A stretch of DNA of 64,000 bases from Beaufortia kweichowensis (GCA_019155185.1 CM032808.1:14710879-14774878); one strand, 5' to 3'. Positions 12,452 through 25,991 are shown, counted from the first letter of the stretch. The notes: generated by a model not told the origin, from the sequence alone. Made by a program: numbers and translations.

Positions 12452-15400
12452 AGAGAGGCATCAGTAATATCTCCCTTGTATCTGTTTTTACATGGTTACG
12501 TCTGATTTAGCAAGCTTGCATTTGTTGATAAAGTCTTTCCAGCGTGTCACAGCCAATCAGAGTCAAGAATCACAGGTAATTACTGTGAATGGGGAGGGTC
12601 AGCTGCCAGTTTTGAAAGGCAAAGTTCTGCCTCTTTTCCCTTTAAGCGAGCGAAAAAATCATGAAGAGACGCTTTAAACATTGCGATTTCTGCTTCAAGG
12701 CCATCAGCTTCAGACGAGCCTCTGGAGGACCCCTACGGCGAGTCCCTGTCAATTCAGTCAGTCAACAGAGGATGGCCATGACAGAAAGAGAGGAACTGAA
12801 GATGACGCTCTTGTCATATGATGCTGCTGCATAAATGTCAGGTGAAAAGAAAAATAAAATTGTGTAGAATAAAAGAATAAAGGTCTTCTCCCTTATATGT
12901 GCTTGCATTATCTGTCTAATTTGTTCAAAGACAATAACAATTAATAGAAAAGAAAAATTCAGAGTGAAAATGGATGTTTTGAATGCTGGGACAGACTACG
13001 AAAAAGTTGTATAAAGCCACACAAAATGGTCATAAAATAATAAAAAATATTTCACAATTCTAATCTAATGTTAGTGAATCAGTTCATTTCTAATGCATTT
13101 CTTGTTTCAGTTTACAGCTACCAGTCACCTGATCGCTAAACATCTCTCGCAACAATAGAAACAAAAAAGCCCCGTTGTCATTTGTTGAAACCCATAAAAG
13201 CAACATTTGCAGGTCCATAGTCAACCTATTGCTATGGGAACTGCATGAAATCCCGCACAAAAAAGTGAAATCATGTCTTATTTGAGAGAACGTTCATTGC
13301 TTTATAAAGTTCTTGATCAGTGCTCTACATCTAACTTTTATATTCTCACAAAAAATGTTGTTTTTTTCAAGTAGTTTAATCCAACTTTCTGTGTTCTTCA
13401 AGAACACATTTAGATCTGGCTGCTGCTTTTAAAACAAGACTCGGTCTTGAACTATGTAAAAGTGTTTCTCCAGGGACTCCGGGGATATCATTTACTCTTC
13501 TCTTTGCTGAAGTTCAGGATGAAGCATGTAATTTGAAAGTGACTTTCACAACAAGTTGCCTCTGTGTCCTACTAGCCGATTTGTCATTTGTGTTTCAGTT
13601 CATTTATATACTGTACAGTTCTGAAGCTGTTGGACAATTCCAAGACGTTGATTCGTGTTGTGTCAAGTGAGCGTTGACCATTTTTATTGCAAGATTTTGT
13701 CCTGCTCGGACCTGATCCAGTTACAAGAAATGTAAAGGTGCATGATGGAAATGCAAACTGATTTGAGATTGTGTACGTAAGATTGATTTGCAGTTCATCT
13801 ACACTAAATGAAAAAAAGCAGACAAAAATGTAGATGAATTATAGAGAATTGCGATTGACATGGGTTTGATCCTCAGGGAACACACATGCAGTACTTATAA
13901 AATATATCTATATAGATTGAAACCATTACAAGTTACTTCGGATAAAAATGTCTGTCAAATGCATAAATGTAAATGTTACTAAAGTTGTGCATAGTCAACA
14001 TATTGACTCTGTATAACTTTTCTTGTTTTCCAGTGAAGGACATTTCGAGACGAGACCTTTAGGAATGTCAATGAAACACCTCTGCCCTGTTTGATCCTGT
14101 TAAATCAATTTTTATTTGACAGTGATTCATTGACAGACCTCAGTCAAATGCTGGATCTCTCTATCATCAATCTGCAGCTCTACAGTTACATACACTATTG
14201 CACAGCCAGCTTTTTCAAGGCTGTATCTGGCTATTTCATCAAAAACTTCCTCATTTGCCATTGTTTATGTACTGTAGTTCAATCTACATTCTGCAACTTC
14301 TTGTTTGATTGAAAATAAACAAAACATCAGTGCTAAAAATCCATTTACCTTGCCACAGTTTACAATGGTTAGCTTACTGATTTAAAGTTGAGTAGGTGGG
14401 TATGTTTGACGTCATTTGATCTCAACCCACGTCAGTAAAAGTACTGCACTATAAATATTTATTTTTTATAATGAACACACTATAAAGTGAGAGAGAAAAG
14501 AACAAGAGAAAGGATGAAAAGGACGAGAGCAGTTGTACCAACACAAAACAAAAGAAAGATTGAACATGGCCGTACTGTTGTTTCAGACTGAGCTGTCAGT
14601 TCTGACACGGTTCAATATATGATTGTGCTGTAAAAGAGTTTACACAATGTTAAAAATGAATCTAACAGAAGACGTGATGATTTGACAACTTCTGTGGGAA
14701 TTCGTTTTCTTTTTTCTATCTCTCAGTAAAACGACAGCTGTACTGTATGTCAGGGGTCTGATGAGATTAGTGAGTCTGAATCTTTCTAAGCGCAGGTTAA
14801 AAACACGCCTCTGGAGTTTTTAGATGTACTGCACTGGTATTGATTTTCACTGGGGATGACTGGTTAAAGCTCTGGATGAGGTGATCCAGAGACTGTCATT
14901 CCTGATGATTTCAACCTGCATCTATAATCACTAACCACCTGCAGTGCTGGTATTATAAATTAACAACATTTTCGTTTTTTGCGGCACAAACATCCCTGTG
15001 TAAATTAGACTCATTATATATAAGTAATTGTAAATGATTTACTTAAGTCTGCGCTTTGAGCCTGGTGCTATTAATGTCACACTGTTATCACCCATGGAAG
15101 GTGTTTTAAATAACATTAAAGAGATGTTTGGAAATGTTTTCTGTCCATCGTGCCTGCAGTAATTTATTAAGTTGTGATTTAATGCTGAAGAAGTAAAAGT
15201 GGACACACATACAGATGCGTAATGTAGTTGAAAGCATTTTTATAAATGAAACAGTCCATTTCAGTTGGCCGGATCAAGTTTATTAATAAATGTTTGGTAC
15301 AAAAATATAAAAAAGAAAGAAATGAATGCTTAAAATTTAGAAAATTGAGATTTTGTATAATCTATAGAATAACAATAAAAAAGAAGAAAAAAAATACATA

Positions 15401-16949
15401 CATTCATGAATATACACATGAATACGAAAAAGTGCATATGTACATGTGAATATAAATATAAAAAGATTAAAATGCCATAGATTATGTAAGCAGTCCCACT
15501 ATGGATTTAGTTTCACTGTGTCTCTCTTGAATAGGAATGACATGGCATCTCACGTCTGTTGGTTTAATAGGATGAAGCAGTTACCCGCCGTCCTAATTGG
15601 CTTTCTCACTTCTGACTAATCACAGAAGACGCAGTTCAGTCTCCGGGCCGCCTGCCAGCGATGGCAAAAGGACACTGTGTGTCAAAGGCAGTCTCGGGCA
15701 ACAAAGCTGCTAAACAGCCAAAGACAACTTCCATGTAAACGCATCCACCTCTCCTCTGCGATCTTATTAAAGTGTTTGTTTTCATTTCGCTTCTTTTCAT
15801 AGCAAGGCTTTGTTTCTTAATATTGATATATTCATCTGCTGCTGGCGTTCATCGCCTGAGGGGCCTTGTTGTTTAGATGTTGGCTATAAAATGTTCTTTG
15901 GAATAATGGTTTGAAGAAATTAACTTTGCAGAAGGTTTGTAATGGTTATTTTTCCAAACTGCTGTTCTCTGTAAAATGAATCTGTCTTTTTATCTATCTA
16001 GATCTATGTACGTCTTTATTATCTAGATCTGTCTGTCTATATCTGTCTGATTGACTTTTTTAGGTTATATAAGTTAGAGAATAACGTATTATTATCGTAC
16101 AAAACAATAAACTTTGCAACAGTTTTGTGCACTAAAAGAGACTTAAGAGATTGATGGCCGATAAAATTCTGTCTATTTATAATTTATAAATACACTTTAG
16201 TTGTATGCTGAATGTGCATAGAAACTAACCTAAAAACAGAAAACGCTTCTGCAATCAATTTCTCTTTCCTGCACAGCATCCAAGGCAGTTTCTCTATTTC
16301 TATTATTAATAGATTGTTGGGTTTCTGCCTTGCAGCTTTCCAGCTGTGACAGACAGGCGATCTGAAGCTGTTTTGCACAGTGCTGATAGAAGACACGCTC
16401 ACCTCACCCAGCGGTCCCCCGAGGGCCCTGTTTTGGCCCTTGAGCGTGGGTTTACCCCTCTTACCCCACACATGCTGTCCTTTCAGAGATACGGATGCGG
16501 GGCTAATCTCAGGAACAGTACAGTACATGCAATGCTGGAGGGAGTGAATGGCCCACCTGGTCTGAAAACTGTGTGATGTATTTAGTCCTGCTGGCATGAG
16601 CTAAAGAAGTTTACTGCTCTTGTTCTATGTACGTGTCCATTGGCACGGAAGAAACCCACTTGGTAACGTCTGGCAGATGTGTGACGCTTTAGGCGGTGTG
16701 TCTGTCAATCCCACATGTGAGTCTCCTGCTTCTCTTTAATAGAGAATGAATTAGAAGCGTCAAGATTATGTTTCAATAACATATTTTAATTTAGCAATAC
16801 TAAACTCTGACACGTAGCATATATTTAGCTTCTTTAGCTTAAATCATTCTGTAGGCTAAAACTTTTCAGGTAATATACTAGAATGAACGAATGAATTCGA
16901 CTGGCTTTTTTCCAAAGTGCTTTTTCACTTTCATTTCTATTTTTTAATG
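12452..16949. other. Gene-free stretch
   Basis: Holds the SINE at 13852 and a short TCTA/GTCT-rich tract near 15990-16050. The longest ORF is 137 codons (16184-16597, minus), overlapped by a 76-codon plus ORF, without domains that I recognise. A somewhat GC-richer patch at 15580-15760 contains a 25-codon ORF (ATG at 15661), too short to call. Confidence 0.55.
13852..13975 (+). mobile_element. tRNA-derived SINE, 5'-truncated
   Basis: A B-box-like GGTTTGATCCT at 13863-13873 is followed by CAGGGAACACACATGC, and after about 60 bp by ACTTCGGATAAAAATG and TCTGTCAAATGCATAAATG. The same order of B box, GAACACA block and GGATAAAA tail occurs at 39235. The A box is missing. Confidence 0.7.
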
Positions 16950-17245
16950 GTTGAAAAACGTCTTTACAAAATATTATAACTATTTAAAACTGTATTGAGT
17001 GTTTACAAGTTTAGTTAAAATTAATAAACTATAAAGAAGATTTTGTCTCAAAAACTTTAGGTTTCGTCTTAATCAATTTATTATATACTCAAAAGGGCTT
17101 TGCACCTCAGTTTTAAAATGAAGTACAGATGAAAATCGCACTAAAAGATGATTGGACAGAAAGTTGCATGCCTCACATTTAACGCTGCAGGTCAGCGGTG
17201 AGTCGTGTTTCTCAAAATTGAAATAATGTAAAATTCCCCGCGTCA
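16950..17245. repeat. Diverged direct duplication, copy A
   Basis: Shares AAAACGTCTTTACAAAATA, AAAACTGTATTG, CTAAAAGATGATTGGACAG, CATTTAACGCTGC and CAGCGGTGAGTCGTGT, in the same order, with copy B at 17285-17510. Copy A carries about 90 extra bases between the AACTGTATTG and GGGCTTTGC motifs, which I read as an insertion in A or a deletion in B. Confidence 0.85.
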
Positions 17246-17284
17246 TAAGGGGGCATTGCCCTCTCACTTTATATTTAATGTCAA

Positions 17285-17510
17285 GGTTTTAAAACGTCTT
17301 TACAAAATACGATAACTAATTAAAACTGTATTGTGTGTTTTGAGGCTTTGCGTCTCTGTTTGGAAATGAAGTGTAGTTGAAAAATCACACTAAAAGATGA
17401 TTGGACAGAAAGAGATAAACGGGGATTTCTATTGGCTTCTCATTTAACGCTGCTCAGTGTGTAAGGCCAGCGGTGAGTCGTGTCTCTCAAAATAAAAATA
17501 ATGTAAAATG
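17285..17510. repeat. Diverged direct duplication, copy B
   Basis: Second copy, offset 336 bp from copy A at its left end and about 249 bp after the indel. Identity is high in blocks but not complete, so the duplication is not very recent. Neither copy encodes a protein that I recognise. Confidence 0.85.
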
Positions 17511-20500
17511 CACTAATATTTCTTCTTTCTGAATACCCAAAGAGTTACTGAAATGGGTCTGATACACCTATTCCAGCAATACTGTATGTAATACAGTATG
17601 TAATATGAATAAGATCTTATGAATTATGAATTAGCAACCGAGTACGAATGAATTCCTGAGAGGCTGTGTTGGGTTTTTCTGAAAAATACATAAAAATTTG
17701 ACTGAATGCATACTTTATTTTTAGTTTTAAGAAGTGTAATAATAACACACTTGAATAAACATCTTTTTAAGGGTATTGAGCATCATTTATTTTACTGTAA
17801 GTGGACAGTCTCCTCCCCATAATACTGTCACTGTGGATAAAACAGCAGATCCATATAACTTATCTGTATTAATGATTATAAACACAGAAACGCTCGTTAT
17901 TGTCAAATCCCTCTTCATTCCATTTATATAGTTGAATTTTATCTATTTGGCCCAAATTCATGGTAAATACCTGCTCCTTCATGACACCTTAATCTCAGTA
18001 GACGTCACAGGAGAAGAGAAGGCTTCTGGGTCGATTACGCAGATGTTAAATAATGATAAATGTCACGCTGCATCCAACGTTCAGCTGGCTTCACTCTCTC
18101 ATAAGGACAAATGAATGAAACATTGTGTCACCGTATCAAATAAAGCCGTTTGGCTGATTGGGGAAATAACCGAAGGGTTTAGATGCATGCTAATAACAGC
18201 AATAACAATCTCACTTTTTTAATCAGACATGTAAATGAGCAATTATGCAGAAATGTGTCTGCTGCGTTATGTGCCGTTTCTTGCCAAAACTGAGCAATCT
18301 CCAGAAATGGATGCAAATTTGTTCAGCGTAATGTAGGTTACACATTTCTCTAGTTTAAGTGCAATGGTGGAACGCAAAAACAGACGAGGTCAAATGTAAA
18401 AGTCGAGGCAGCGTTGCATTTTAGATTTTTTTTAAGTTGAAAGTAAGGCAGTCTGGCACGGTGGTGTTGATAACCTTGGGGTTTTGGGAATATTGCCCCA
18501 AATTGTTCAACTTTGGGCTGCTGTGATTTGTACTCACAGCGCTATTGTTGCTTTCCTTCTTTAATGTTGTCAGAGAGCTGCTAACACAGTTATTATAATG
18601 ACAGTAGACCACAGCAAACACACAACAACATATAAATAACCTGCATTTTCAGCTAAAGGTACACCAGAGTATTGAGCTGAAGATTAAGCAAACTGAAACT
18701 GTTCGTCAGGCAAACTAGGTTAACATGCTGTGCAGCCATAGCACTCCTAAATTAATACAATGGGGTTGTTTTTGTAGTTTTTGTTTTGTGTTTTTCCCTA
18801 AATTTGCTGTGCTAAGCATCACCTGCCTAGCCTTGAGAATTAATGTAACAAACAAAAAAGTACACTGTTTTGTGAAATGAATTTAGAGATTATATCTAGA
18901 CATGAGAAAGAAAACACAGATAATCTCTTTAAAGTCCTTTAACAAGATCTATTTCTCCTAGAGAAGATTAAAAGGACTATTTCTCAATGAGATTAAAATG
19001 ACTAAAAAGACAGATATGGGATACATTTGATATTTAAATCCATGCATGTTTAACTATGACATCTTTTGGGTTTGCCTTTGAATCCTTCTGCAGTTCTGTC
19101 TGTAGAGAGAATTCCTGCATGCACAGATAATATGTCCAAATTAAATATAACAATTTGTGCCACAGTCAGACTAAAATTGTGCTTTTTTTCAGCGTTTTAC
19201 AGGCTCACAATGGGATTCTTTGTCAGCTTCGCTTCATAACAAATGATGTAGGTGGGTTCTGAACTCTCTTTGAGGTGCTATGAATCCTAATCTTTGTGAA
19301 TTCTTCACTTGAAACAATAACATTACCATTAATGCTGAGATCTAAAGACGCCCACTTCTGTAAATCAAAGTTTGGAGTGAAGAAAACAAACTAGAAGAGC
19401 TGCATATGATTGTAAATGTACTCTGCAACTTTCTGATCAGACTTTAAAGAGTTGCAGGTTAATACGGTGAGTTGCTCTTCCAGGCTCGGCTTTTTCTGAA
19501 AACGTGTCCTCAGCGCAGACGTGAGATCATTAAAGATCGTGAATAACTGATGTGTTTTTCTGCCTCTGGGCATCTGCCATCACCCAAGCCGCATTGAATT
19601 TAGTTTTTTACTCTCTCTGTGCTTTCGCTTAGTGAAGCAGGCGGATGTTTAAGCGAGGTGCTTCTAAACTGGTGTGTTCTCACCAAAAAATGTCACAGAT
19701 GTGTTCTGATCAGGTCACAGACAAAATAATGTTTTACTGTTATAGCAAGAATAGAAAAATTTGAGTTGTTTGTTTATAAAGACATTATTTGAACAGAACA
19801 ATGAGAAAGTCACAACTTGTTAATCCCATTCGCTGACTGACATAGCTATCCATCTGCATATATACTTTTATATATCACATTTATTGATTTACTATTTTTT
19901 ACTTTTTTTACTCTCAGCAGGCTTAAACTTTTCACCTATAGCAGTTTGATCATCATTCCACTGTTACCCTTAGTTAAACTGTATCTGAAGCACACTCCGC
20001 TCCAAATCGTTACGGTTTTAATATTCCGTCAAGCACCATTTTGGGCACATCACATCCTCTCATTAAGCGTCTCATTATGCCCAAACTCTTTTCAATTTGA
20101 GTTTGTGTTTTGTTTCCTGTACGCAAAGATTTCTCCTCTCATTATCCTTGGGCAAATATAGTTTACGGAAAGGAAAACAGTCAACGTGATGCTATGCGAC
20201 TGGGGAAGGTGAAAATCAAGATTGTCTGAATGAAATAATAAGTGTGTCTAACTAGACATATTGCAATAGTGTTGAATTGCCATGAAAGATGAACTGGCAA
20301 AGGAAACTTCATAGCTGGGTGTCTCTGGCATCTCCAAATCGGGCATTAGCAATCTGGATAATTATCTGGCGTTGTAAATAGCAGGGCTGGATGTGCAGTG
20401 TGGGTCCGTTTATCTATCGCCTGGTGAAAAATATCTATAAAAACTCCAGATTTATTTTTTAGGACTTTTGGAGTTTCTGATGATTAGTGATAATTTCAAC

Positions 20501-23500
20501 ATTATTCATTCTGTACTCATATAGTGCCATATAGACCATTTCACAAGATGGTAACAGCACTGGTCCAGAAGCACTTCCTGTCTCGTTTTTTTAACATTAC
20601 ACAAAAGTGAGAAATTTTGTACCACCAACAGAACATTTACAATGGACTCAAAATGTTTAACGAACATCTTTAAGATTTAATTACATGTGAAATACTAACA
20701 AACTGAAACAGGAAGTGCTTCTGGAACAGTGTTGTTCACATCTTTTGAAATGGTCTATATAGTTTATATTTTTATATTTTATTCTGAAACACGTTCTGTA
20801 ATATATTCTGTGTACACTACAATCATAATTTATTTTTATTCTTTTACTGTTTGATCTTCTGCTTTTGCTGACTGTATTTAACTGGCAACAAAGTTGAATC
20901 TAATACTGGATATCAAATATGGTATAATTATGAGGTCATCGTACGGTCACAATGAATAAATATTAGCTCATTATGATACAGTATAACCACTGTGGTTACA
21001 AATGATCATTGTAAATGAATGATATATCATGCAATTGAATTGCAATCATACAGAGTCTGCATCAATGACAGAAAATGATCTGCCTGTTGTGCATTACAGA
21101 CCCAAAGCCTTTTGTACGAGTCACAGAAATGACATCATGACGTCTTGGTCTGTATTTCTTGTTTATGTCTGCAGAACAGATATAAATCGTGTTCATTTCT
21201 CACAAGGTATTTATTCTACCTCGGCAATGCGAATACAATATACGTACCAGATTTCAGTAGATATAGGCTAAGCGTTATTTCACAAGCATCTTAGCGTGAA
21301 ATTAGATCTCTCTGAAGCAAACATTTTTTATTGAATTTCACTTGATCTCTTATGCTTCAAGGTCTTGTACCTAACAATTTCAAATGTAATTTGAATTTAA
21401 TTGATATCGCAGGGCAGAGTGTATTGATGTGATATGAAATCTAACCATTAATAATGGCTTTGACAGAAAGGGTCTAATTCATTTTTATTCTGAGAAATAT
21501 ATGTGTGTGTGTGTAGAAGTAATGCAAAGATTTTTGGTGCCAACGGTGGGGATGTTCCTTTAAAATCAAAGTTGAAAAAAATTATTTTACCAATATTTTG
21601 TTCATATTTGAAAGTACTTTTTTCTTCTTTAATATTTAAATAACATTTTTATACAGAATGTGTGAGATATTTTTCTGCTTAAATCATACCCTGACAGGTA
21701 TCTTTGTGCTGTTGTACTTCTCCAAAACAACAGGTGGAGCACATTGGCTAATGGACAACATCCACTGATCCAACCAGACACAATGAAGGGATGTGGTTTA
21801 CAAAGCTTTACAGGTAAACTGTTAATTGTTTATTAGAAAGTGGTCAATGAGTGCACGTGTGCTACAAATCTTTTAAAATACCTAACAATCATTATCTACT
21901 GCAGTTAAAAAATGTTAAAAACAAACTCACTGTTATAAAATCTGGAATCAAAGAAACATTTTAGTTTATTGATTTTTGATGGTTTTGTGGTAGTTTAGCT
22001 GGTGAAAAACTGGTCAACCTGTGATCTCAAAGTTTGGACTGAGCTTAAGGCTGTGTGTGTGTTTGTGCATGTGTGTTTTGAGGTTATTAATGGAACTTAT
22101 ATATACTATCAATAAAGACCCACATTATGTAATTGCTGTTGCAGGAATTCTCTTTGAAGCTAAACACAAAGGAAAACTCAACTCGTGGCCATATCTGTAC
22201 CTTAATACAAGGTAAAAAATATTAGCGACTGAATCAATTCATGTCTGTTAGGGTCCCTAGTGCTGCTTTGATTTTATAAACTGTACGCTTGGAAAAACTC
22301 TGGAGATTTGTCTACTGCTGAGATACCTGAGATACATAAAAGAGCATTTACATTTAAAGACAGAAAACAACCTTTGAAGTATCACAGTGGAACATTTAAA
22401 ATTGTTTAGTTAACAAAATATATATTTAAACATAGAAATGCCAAGTCGCATTGTACTTTTGTGGTTCATTACGTGCACAAAAAGCAAACAAATGTGCTTC
22501 CTATAGCATTTTTCTTGGATGTGCACTTTTAAGGAAAGTTTTGAGAAAGTTGCGCAATGTTGTGCTGTGAGCCTTTTTTTTGGTCCATGACCCATTTTTT
22601 AGGTTCGTAAATACTTGCGATCTTGCAGCAGTTGGCTTGTTACATTGAGTTCACCCTTGCAGCCTATATTTTACATAATATTTTTAGCATACCTAATATA
22701 GAGAAGGTCCTAACCCACAGTGTATTCGTGCATGTTAATAGTCGTGGCATTATGAGAGTACAGTATTGTGGTTAGGACCTGCTGACCAGCCGCATCTGTA
22801 ATCAGTATGTAAAAACAGGCCTGATGTCAGTGCTTACCGGACATATGCTGTAGACGTCCATTTTATCTCTGAGGAAGTTTAATTACTTTTGGCAGCAGTC
22901 TTGTTAAATCAGACTGAGCCAGCTGCTCACAGCTGCCAATAAAAACCCTGTACGCCTCCACCAACTGCTGTCTTCACCCCCGAGAGACCGGCCCGCTCTG
23001 CATTTCAACATGTTTTACTTGCAGGACATTTTTAGATATTTGCTTTGACGTATTTTTGGTCAATGGTTCTTACGTCGTGTGTCTACACCATCCAATAAGT
23101 TTTTGCAGTTTATTTGCAATTAGATGTTTTATATATTTTATGTATATGGGCAAGCATGGTCAACCTTACCATAAAAATATTACGTTTTAACCTTAAGGTT
23201 TTCACCATACTGATAGCTCAGATGTCAATATTTGGTGGTTTAAATACCCATGTGAGGTCTCTTTCAAAGTTTTTAAAGCATTTTTTTATGTTTAAAGTCA
23301 GATTTTTTTTATAGGTTTTCAGAGTTGTCACATCCATAACAGTTCTTATTCTTCATAATAGACAACTGAAAGTTAAAATAAAATTGCTTTTATTTAATAA
23401 CTTAAATAAAGAAATAGAATAATTAATGAAAAAAATCAAATCAAATAAAAATATTTTTATATCTATTATTAATTATATTTATTAATTAATATATACACAG

Positions 23501-24782
23501 AAATCCTACAAAGTATGTTGCCTCTCAAAAAACATGTGTCCTTTTTTGTCACATCCATATTGTCATTGTGTTCATTATTTTTTAAAAATACTGTAACAGT
23601 AAACTTATATACTTGATATATTAATCATTAAGCAGTGAATACATTAAATATGGTTATAATTATATGCATTTGCTGCATTTTAATTGATAAAATGGTGAAT
23701 TTTTCATTGTTGTTTTATTTTGCTTGTTCTTCTGTCATAGAAAATAATCATAATCATAATTATGTTCATCTTTAGTCATCTTTACATGTTCAACAATAGT
23801 CTATGTGCCAAAACAGTTTTTCTTTTTCGAAATAATCACATAATCACCAGTATTGACTTCATAAAAGTAGCGAAACGTCAGAAATTGTCACTTTTTTTGA
23901 CAATTGAGATGCTGCACTACATATTATATGTTGGGCCTGTTGACATCCTAAACAGAACTCAGAAATCCTGTAATCACAGCACAGCCAGTTAATCATTAAG
24001 AATATCTCTATTTATTAACATCAGACAGAATCATTTTAACTGGTTTTTGGAGTCGTGCAATGAGAGGTCAAAACATTTCTTTAATATTCCACCATTGCAC
24101 CTACTGTATTAAAGTATTTGGGTTTTATTAGATTTATTAGATTTGCTACAACACAAAGCCTGTTACTGTTTCATATAATATTTGATTTTAGTGCAAATTG
24201 TGCAAGTCTGTTCAATTTAAGCATGCCTCATTTTTGGAGCTCCAAACGTCATTTATGGTTGTCTTTTGTCACAAGATTATTAAGTATGTGAAACTTTGCA
24301 AACAGGTTAATTAATTATTGAATTGAATTTTTGTTCTCGATGTCTTTTTTGTGCTGAATGGAGTCGGCCCAGGTGAATTACTTTGCCTAATGAAGCCGCT
24401 TGTTTTCTGTGTACACCCAGACGAAAAGGAATTTTAAACAGAGCGACATAGAAAAGAAAAGCTTAATGCCTCCGAGTCAATCAGGTGTCAGACTTTAGAT
24501 AAGACGTGGCTTCAGACTCATTCAGTGAATACTGTCCTGCTCTTCTTCCATCTATGAGAAAAATCCCTTTAGGAGCTAAGGGAACGTCAGGAAATAAACG
24601 TAATCAAAGGTGTTGTTGTCTTCGCCGGCACAAAACCGAAGCACGCTAAGCAGAACAAACAGACTGGAGAATAATAGAAATCATTTACAGACTGATGGGA
24701 AATAGCAGCGTTTAAAATGATGTTTCATTTCACATTGTGTACTTTGTGGAGTATGTTTAGGGGTTTAAAAACTGACATCTTG
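17511..24782. other. Gene-free stretch
   Basis: Only the MITE at 20530 and AT-rich tracts (for example 23380-23490, with repeated TTAATTAATA) stand out. A perfect 9 bp inverted repeat (ATACTGTAT, GTA, ATACAGTAT) lies near 17579. Confidence 0.55.
20530..20759. mobile_element. 230 bp MITE with about 53 bp inverted repeats
   Basis: The left end TATAGACCATTTCACAAGAT and GAAGCACTTCCTGT pair with the right end ACAGGAAGTGCTTC and GAAATGGTCTATA. The terminal inverted repeats run about 53 bp with few mismatches, around an interior of about 125 bp without an ORF. The ends lie within TATA, compatible with TA or TATA target duplication as in Tc1/mariner-type MITEs. Confidence 0.85.
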
Positions 24783-24933
24783 CAGTTAACATTGGATGGT
24801 TTTTATTAACATGAACAATTAAACAAATGAACAATATTCATAAATGCTGAAAAACTATATTGTTGATTGTTATTTCATGTTGGTTAATGCATTTACTAAT
24901 GTTAACCAATACAACCTTACTGTAAAGTGTTAC
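24783..24933 (-). mobile_element. Non-autonomous DNA element fragment (TTACTGTAAAGTGTTAC end)
   Basis: Contains recurrent GTTAAC, AATGAACAATATTCATAAATG and GGTTAATGCATTTACTAATG, and ends CCTTACTGTAAAGTGTTAC. This arrangement fits a common teleost element rich in TTAATG and AACATT motifs. Strand is nominal. Confidence 0.6.
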
Positions 24934-24973
24934 TAGTTAAACTCAGTAACAAATAGTTTTTTTAGAGAAATGT

Positions 24974-25008
24974 GAAAAATTCATTTTTTGGGTGAACTAT
25001 TCCTTTAA
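24974..25008. repeat. Terminal fragment of the palindromic cyprinid element
   Basis: AAAAATTCATTTTTTGGGTG followed by AACTATTCCTTTAA is the right terminus of the family at 12034, here alone. Confidence 0.75.
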
Positions 25009-25150
25009 TCTTGCAGTAAAAAAAATGATAAATGCAAAGCATTAATCCTGTTTAAAAGATCAAACGGCCAAAAGTTAGCGGCAACAACCAATCTCACTTC
25101 CCTGTGCGAGACTAACGTCACGTACTAATCGGCTAAATTCACTTTCTCTC

Positions 25151-25157
25151 TTTATAA
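25151..25157 (+). promoter_or_regulatory. Possible TATA box
   Basis: TTTATAAGG at 25151-25159 lies about 490 bases upstream of the first-exon-like ATG at 25642. TATA-like words are common in this AT-rich DNA, so it is only suggestive. Confidence 0.15.
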
Positions 25158-25641
25158 GGCCGTACCACAGGCTTTGAACTTGTGTTTGAGAAAGATGACA
25201 AGTTTCAGCAAGCCGATTTATATTATTTTATTCTATATTTATTTTATATGAGTAATTTAAATCATTTCAGCACACATAGACTTTAATATATTAATACACA
25301 TCGTTGTCTCTTCACGTGTCACATCTCAGAATAGCACATTATCAAGCAAGCGAGGTTAGAAAATGTGGAAGGCCGATGTGTGACTAACACACCACCCCAC
25401 CTTCTTTCAGAAACGCAGCGTGCTGCTGAAATGTCAGGGTTACGTTTTTTTTATATTCCCAGAGATGGTGTTGTTTGCCCCAGAAATGAGTGCAGGAAGC
25501 ATTCATCTGTGACCTACCTTTCCATTCCAGAACATAAAGACAAACCTGCGCTCATCGCCGCCGGAGAACCGCTCGTGAGAAACAGGAGGAAGAGAGAAAG
25601 TTTTCTGCAACCGGGCCGGAGAAATAAACAGAAGCTCAAAG

Positions 25642-25684
25642 ATGGACATCAATGAACTTCAGGTGGATCTAGTAGAAGGTTACG
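25642..25684 (+). other. Candidate first coding exon of an unidentified gene
   Basis: ATG in a strong context (A at -3, G at +4), opening MDINELQVDLVEGY and then one base before a consensus donor (TACG/GTAAGA at 25684/25685). The upstream 130 bases are unusually CpG-rich for the region (CGCCGCCGGAGAACCGC, GGGCCGG) and read like a 5' UTR. A second possible donor is CAG/GTGGAT at 25662/25663. I do not recognise the peptide and found no matching downstream exon. It may be a real first exon of a plus-strand gene, a non-coding transcript, or chance. A longer overlapping ORF (25365-25655) in another frame looks less like a gene. Confidence 0.25.
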
Positions 25685-25991
25685 GTAAGAAACTTCAGAC
25701 AATGCTTTAATTCACTATGAGAAGCGGTAAAGGAGATTTTGAGGTGAACTCTGTTTGATATTCCTATGATGAGTGTGATGGCTGTCTACCAAAAATAGAC
25801 GTGTCCCCCGTATGAACTGTAGAAGGAGATGACTATATCAAGGAGGACTTCAATGATAAAAGTCTACTTGACTTGATAGCGAACAAGGCCTTTCATTTTT
25901 TATCTCTTGGGTCGTTTTGAGTTTATAGAGAATTGCATGTGTGCCAGGCCTTTGAGAACATGATTATAAAAACGGGTTAAAAATGTCATTA

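Noticed and set aside
12700..12785. Coding-looking stretch (SDEPLEDPYGESLSIQSVN) after an AG
   Set aside because: It is short and ends in a stop with no donor; the upstream AG lacks a good pyrimidine tract and nothing nearby joins to it.
15661..15738. 25-codon ORF starting MAKGHCVSKAV with a good start context
   Set aside because: Too short to support without conservation, with no splice sites or family match.
16184..16597. 137-codon minus-strand ORF, the longest outside the cadherin and microsatellites
   Set aside because: It is overlapped by a plus-strand ORF, has no recognised domain, and I see no clear splice structure or start context that sets it apart.
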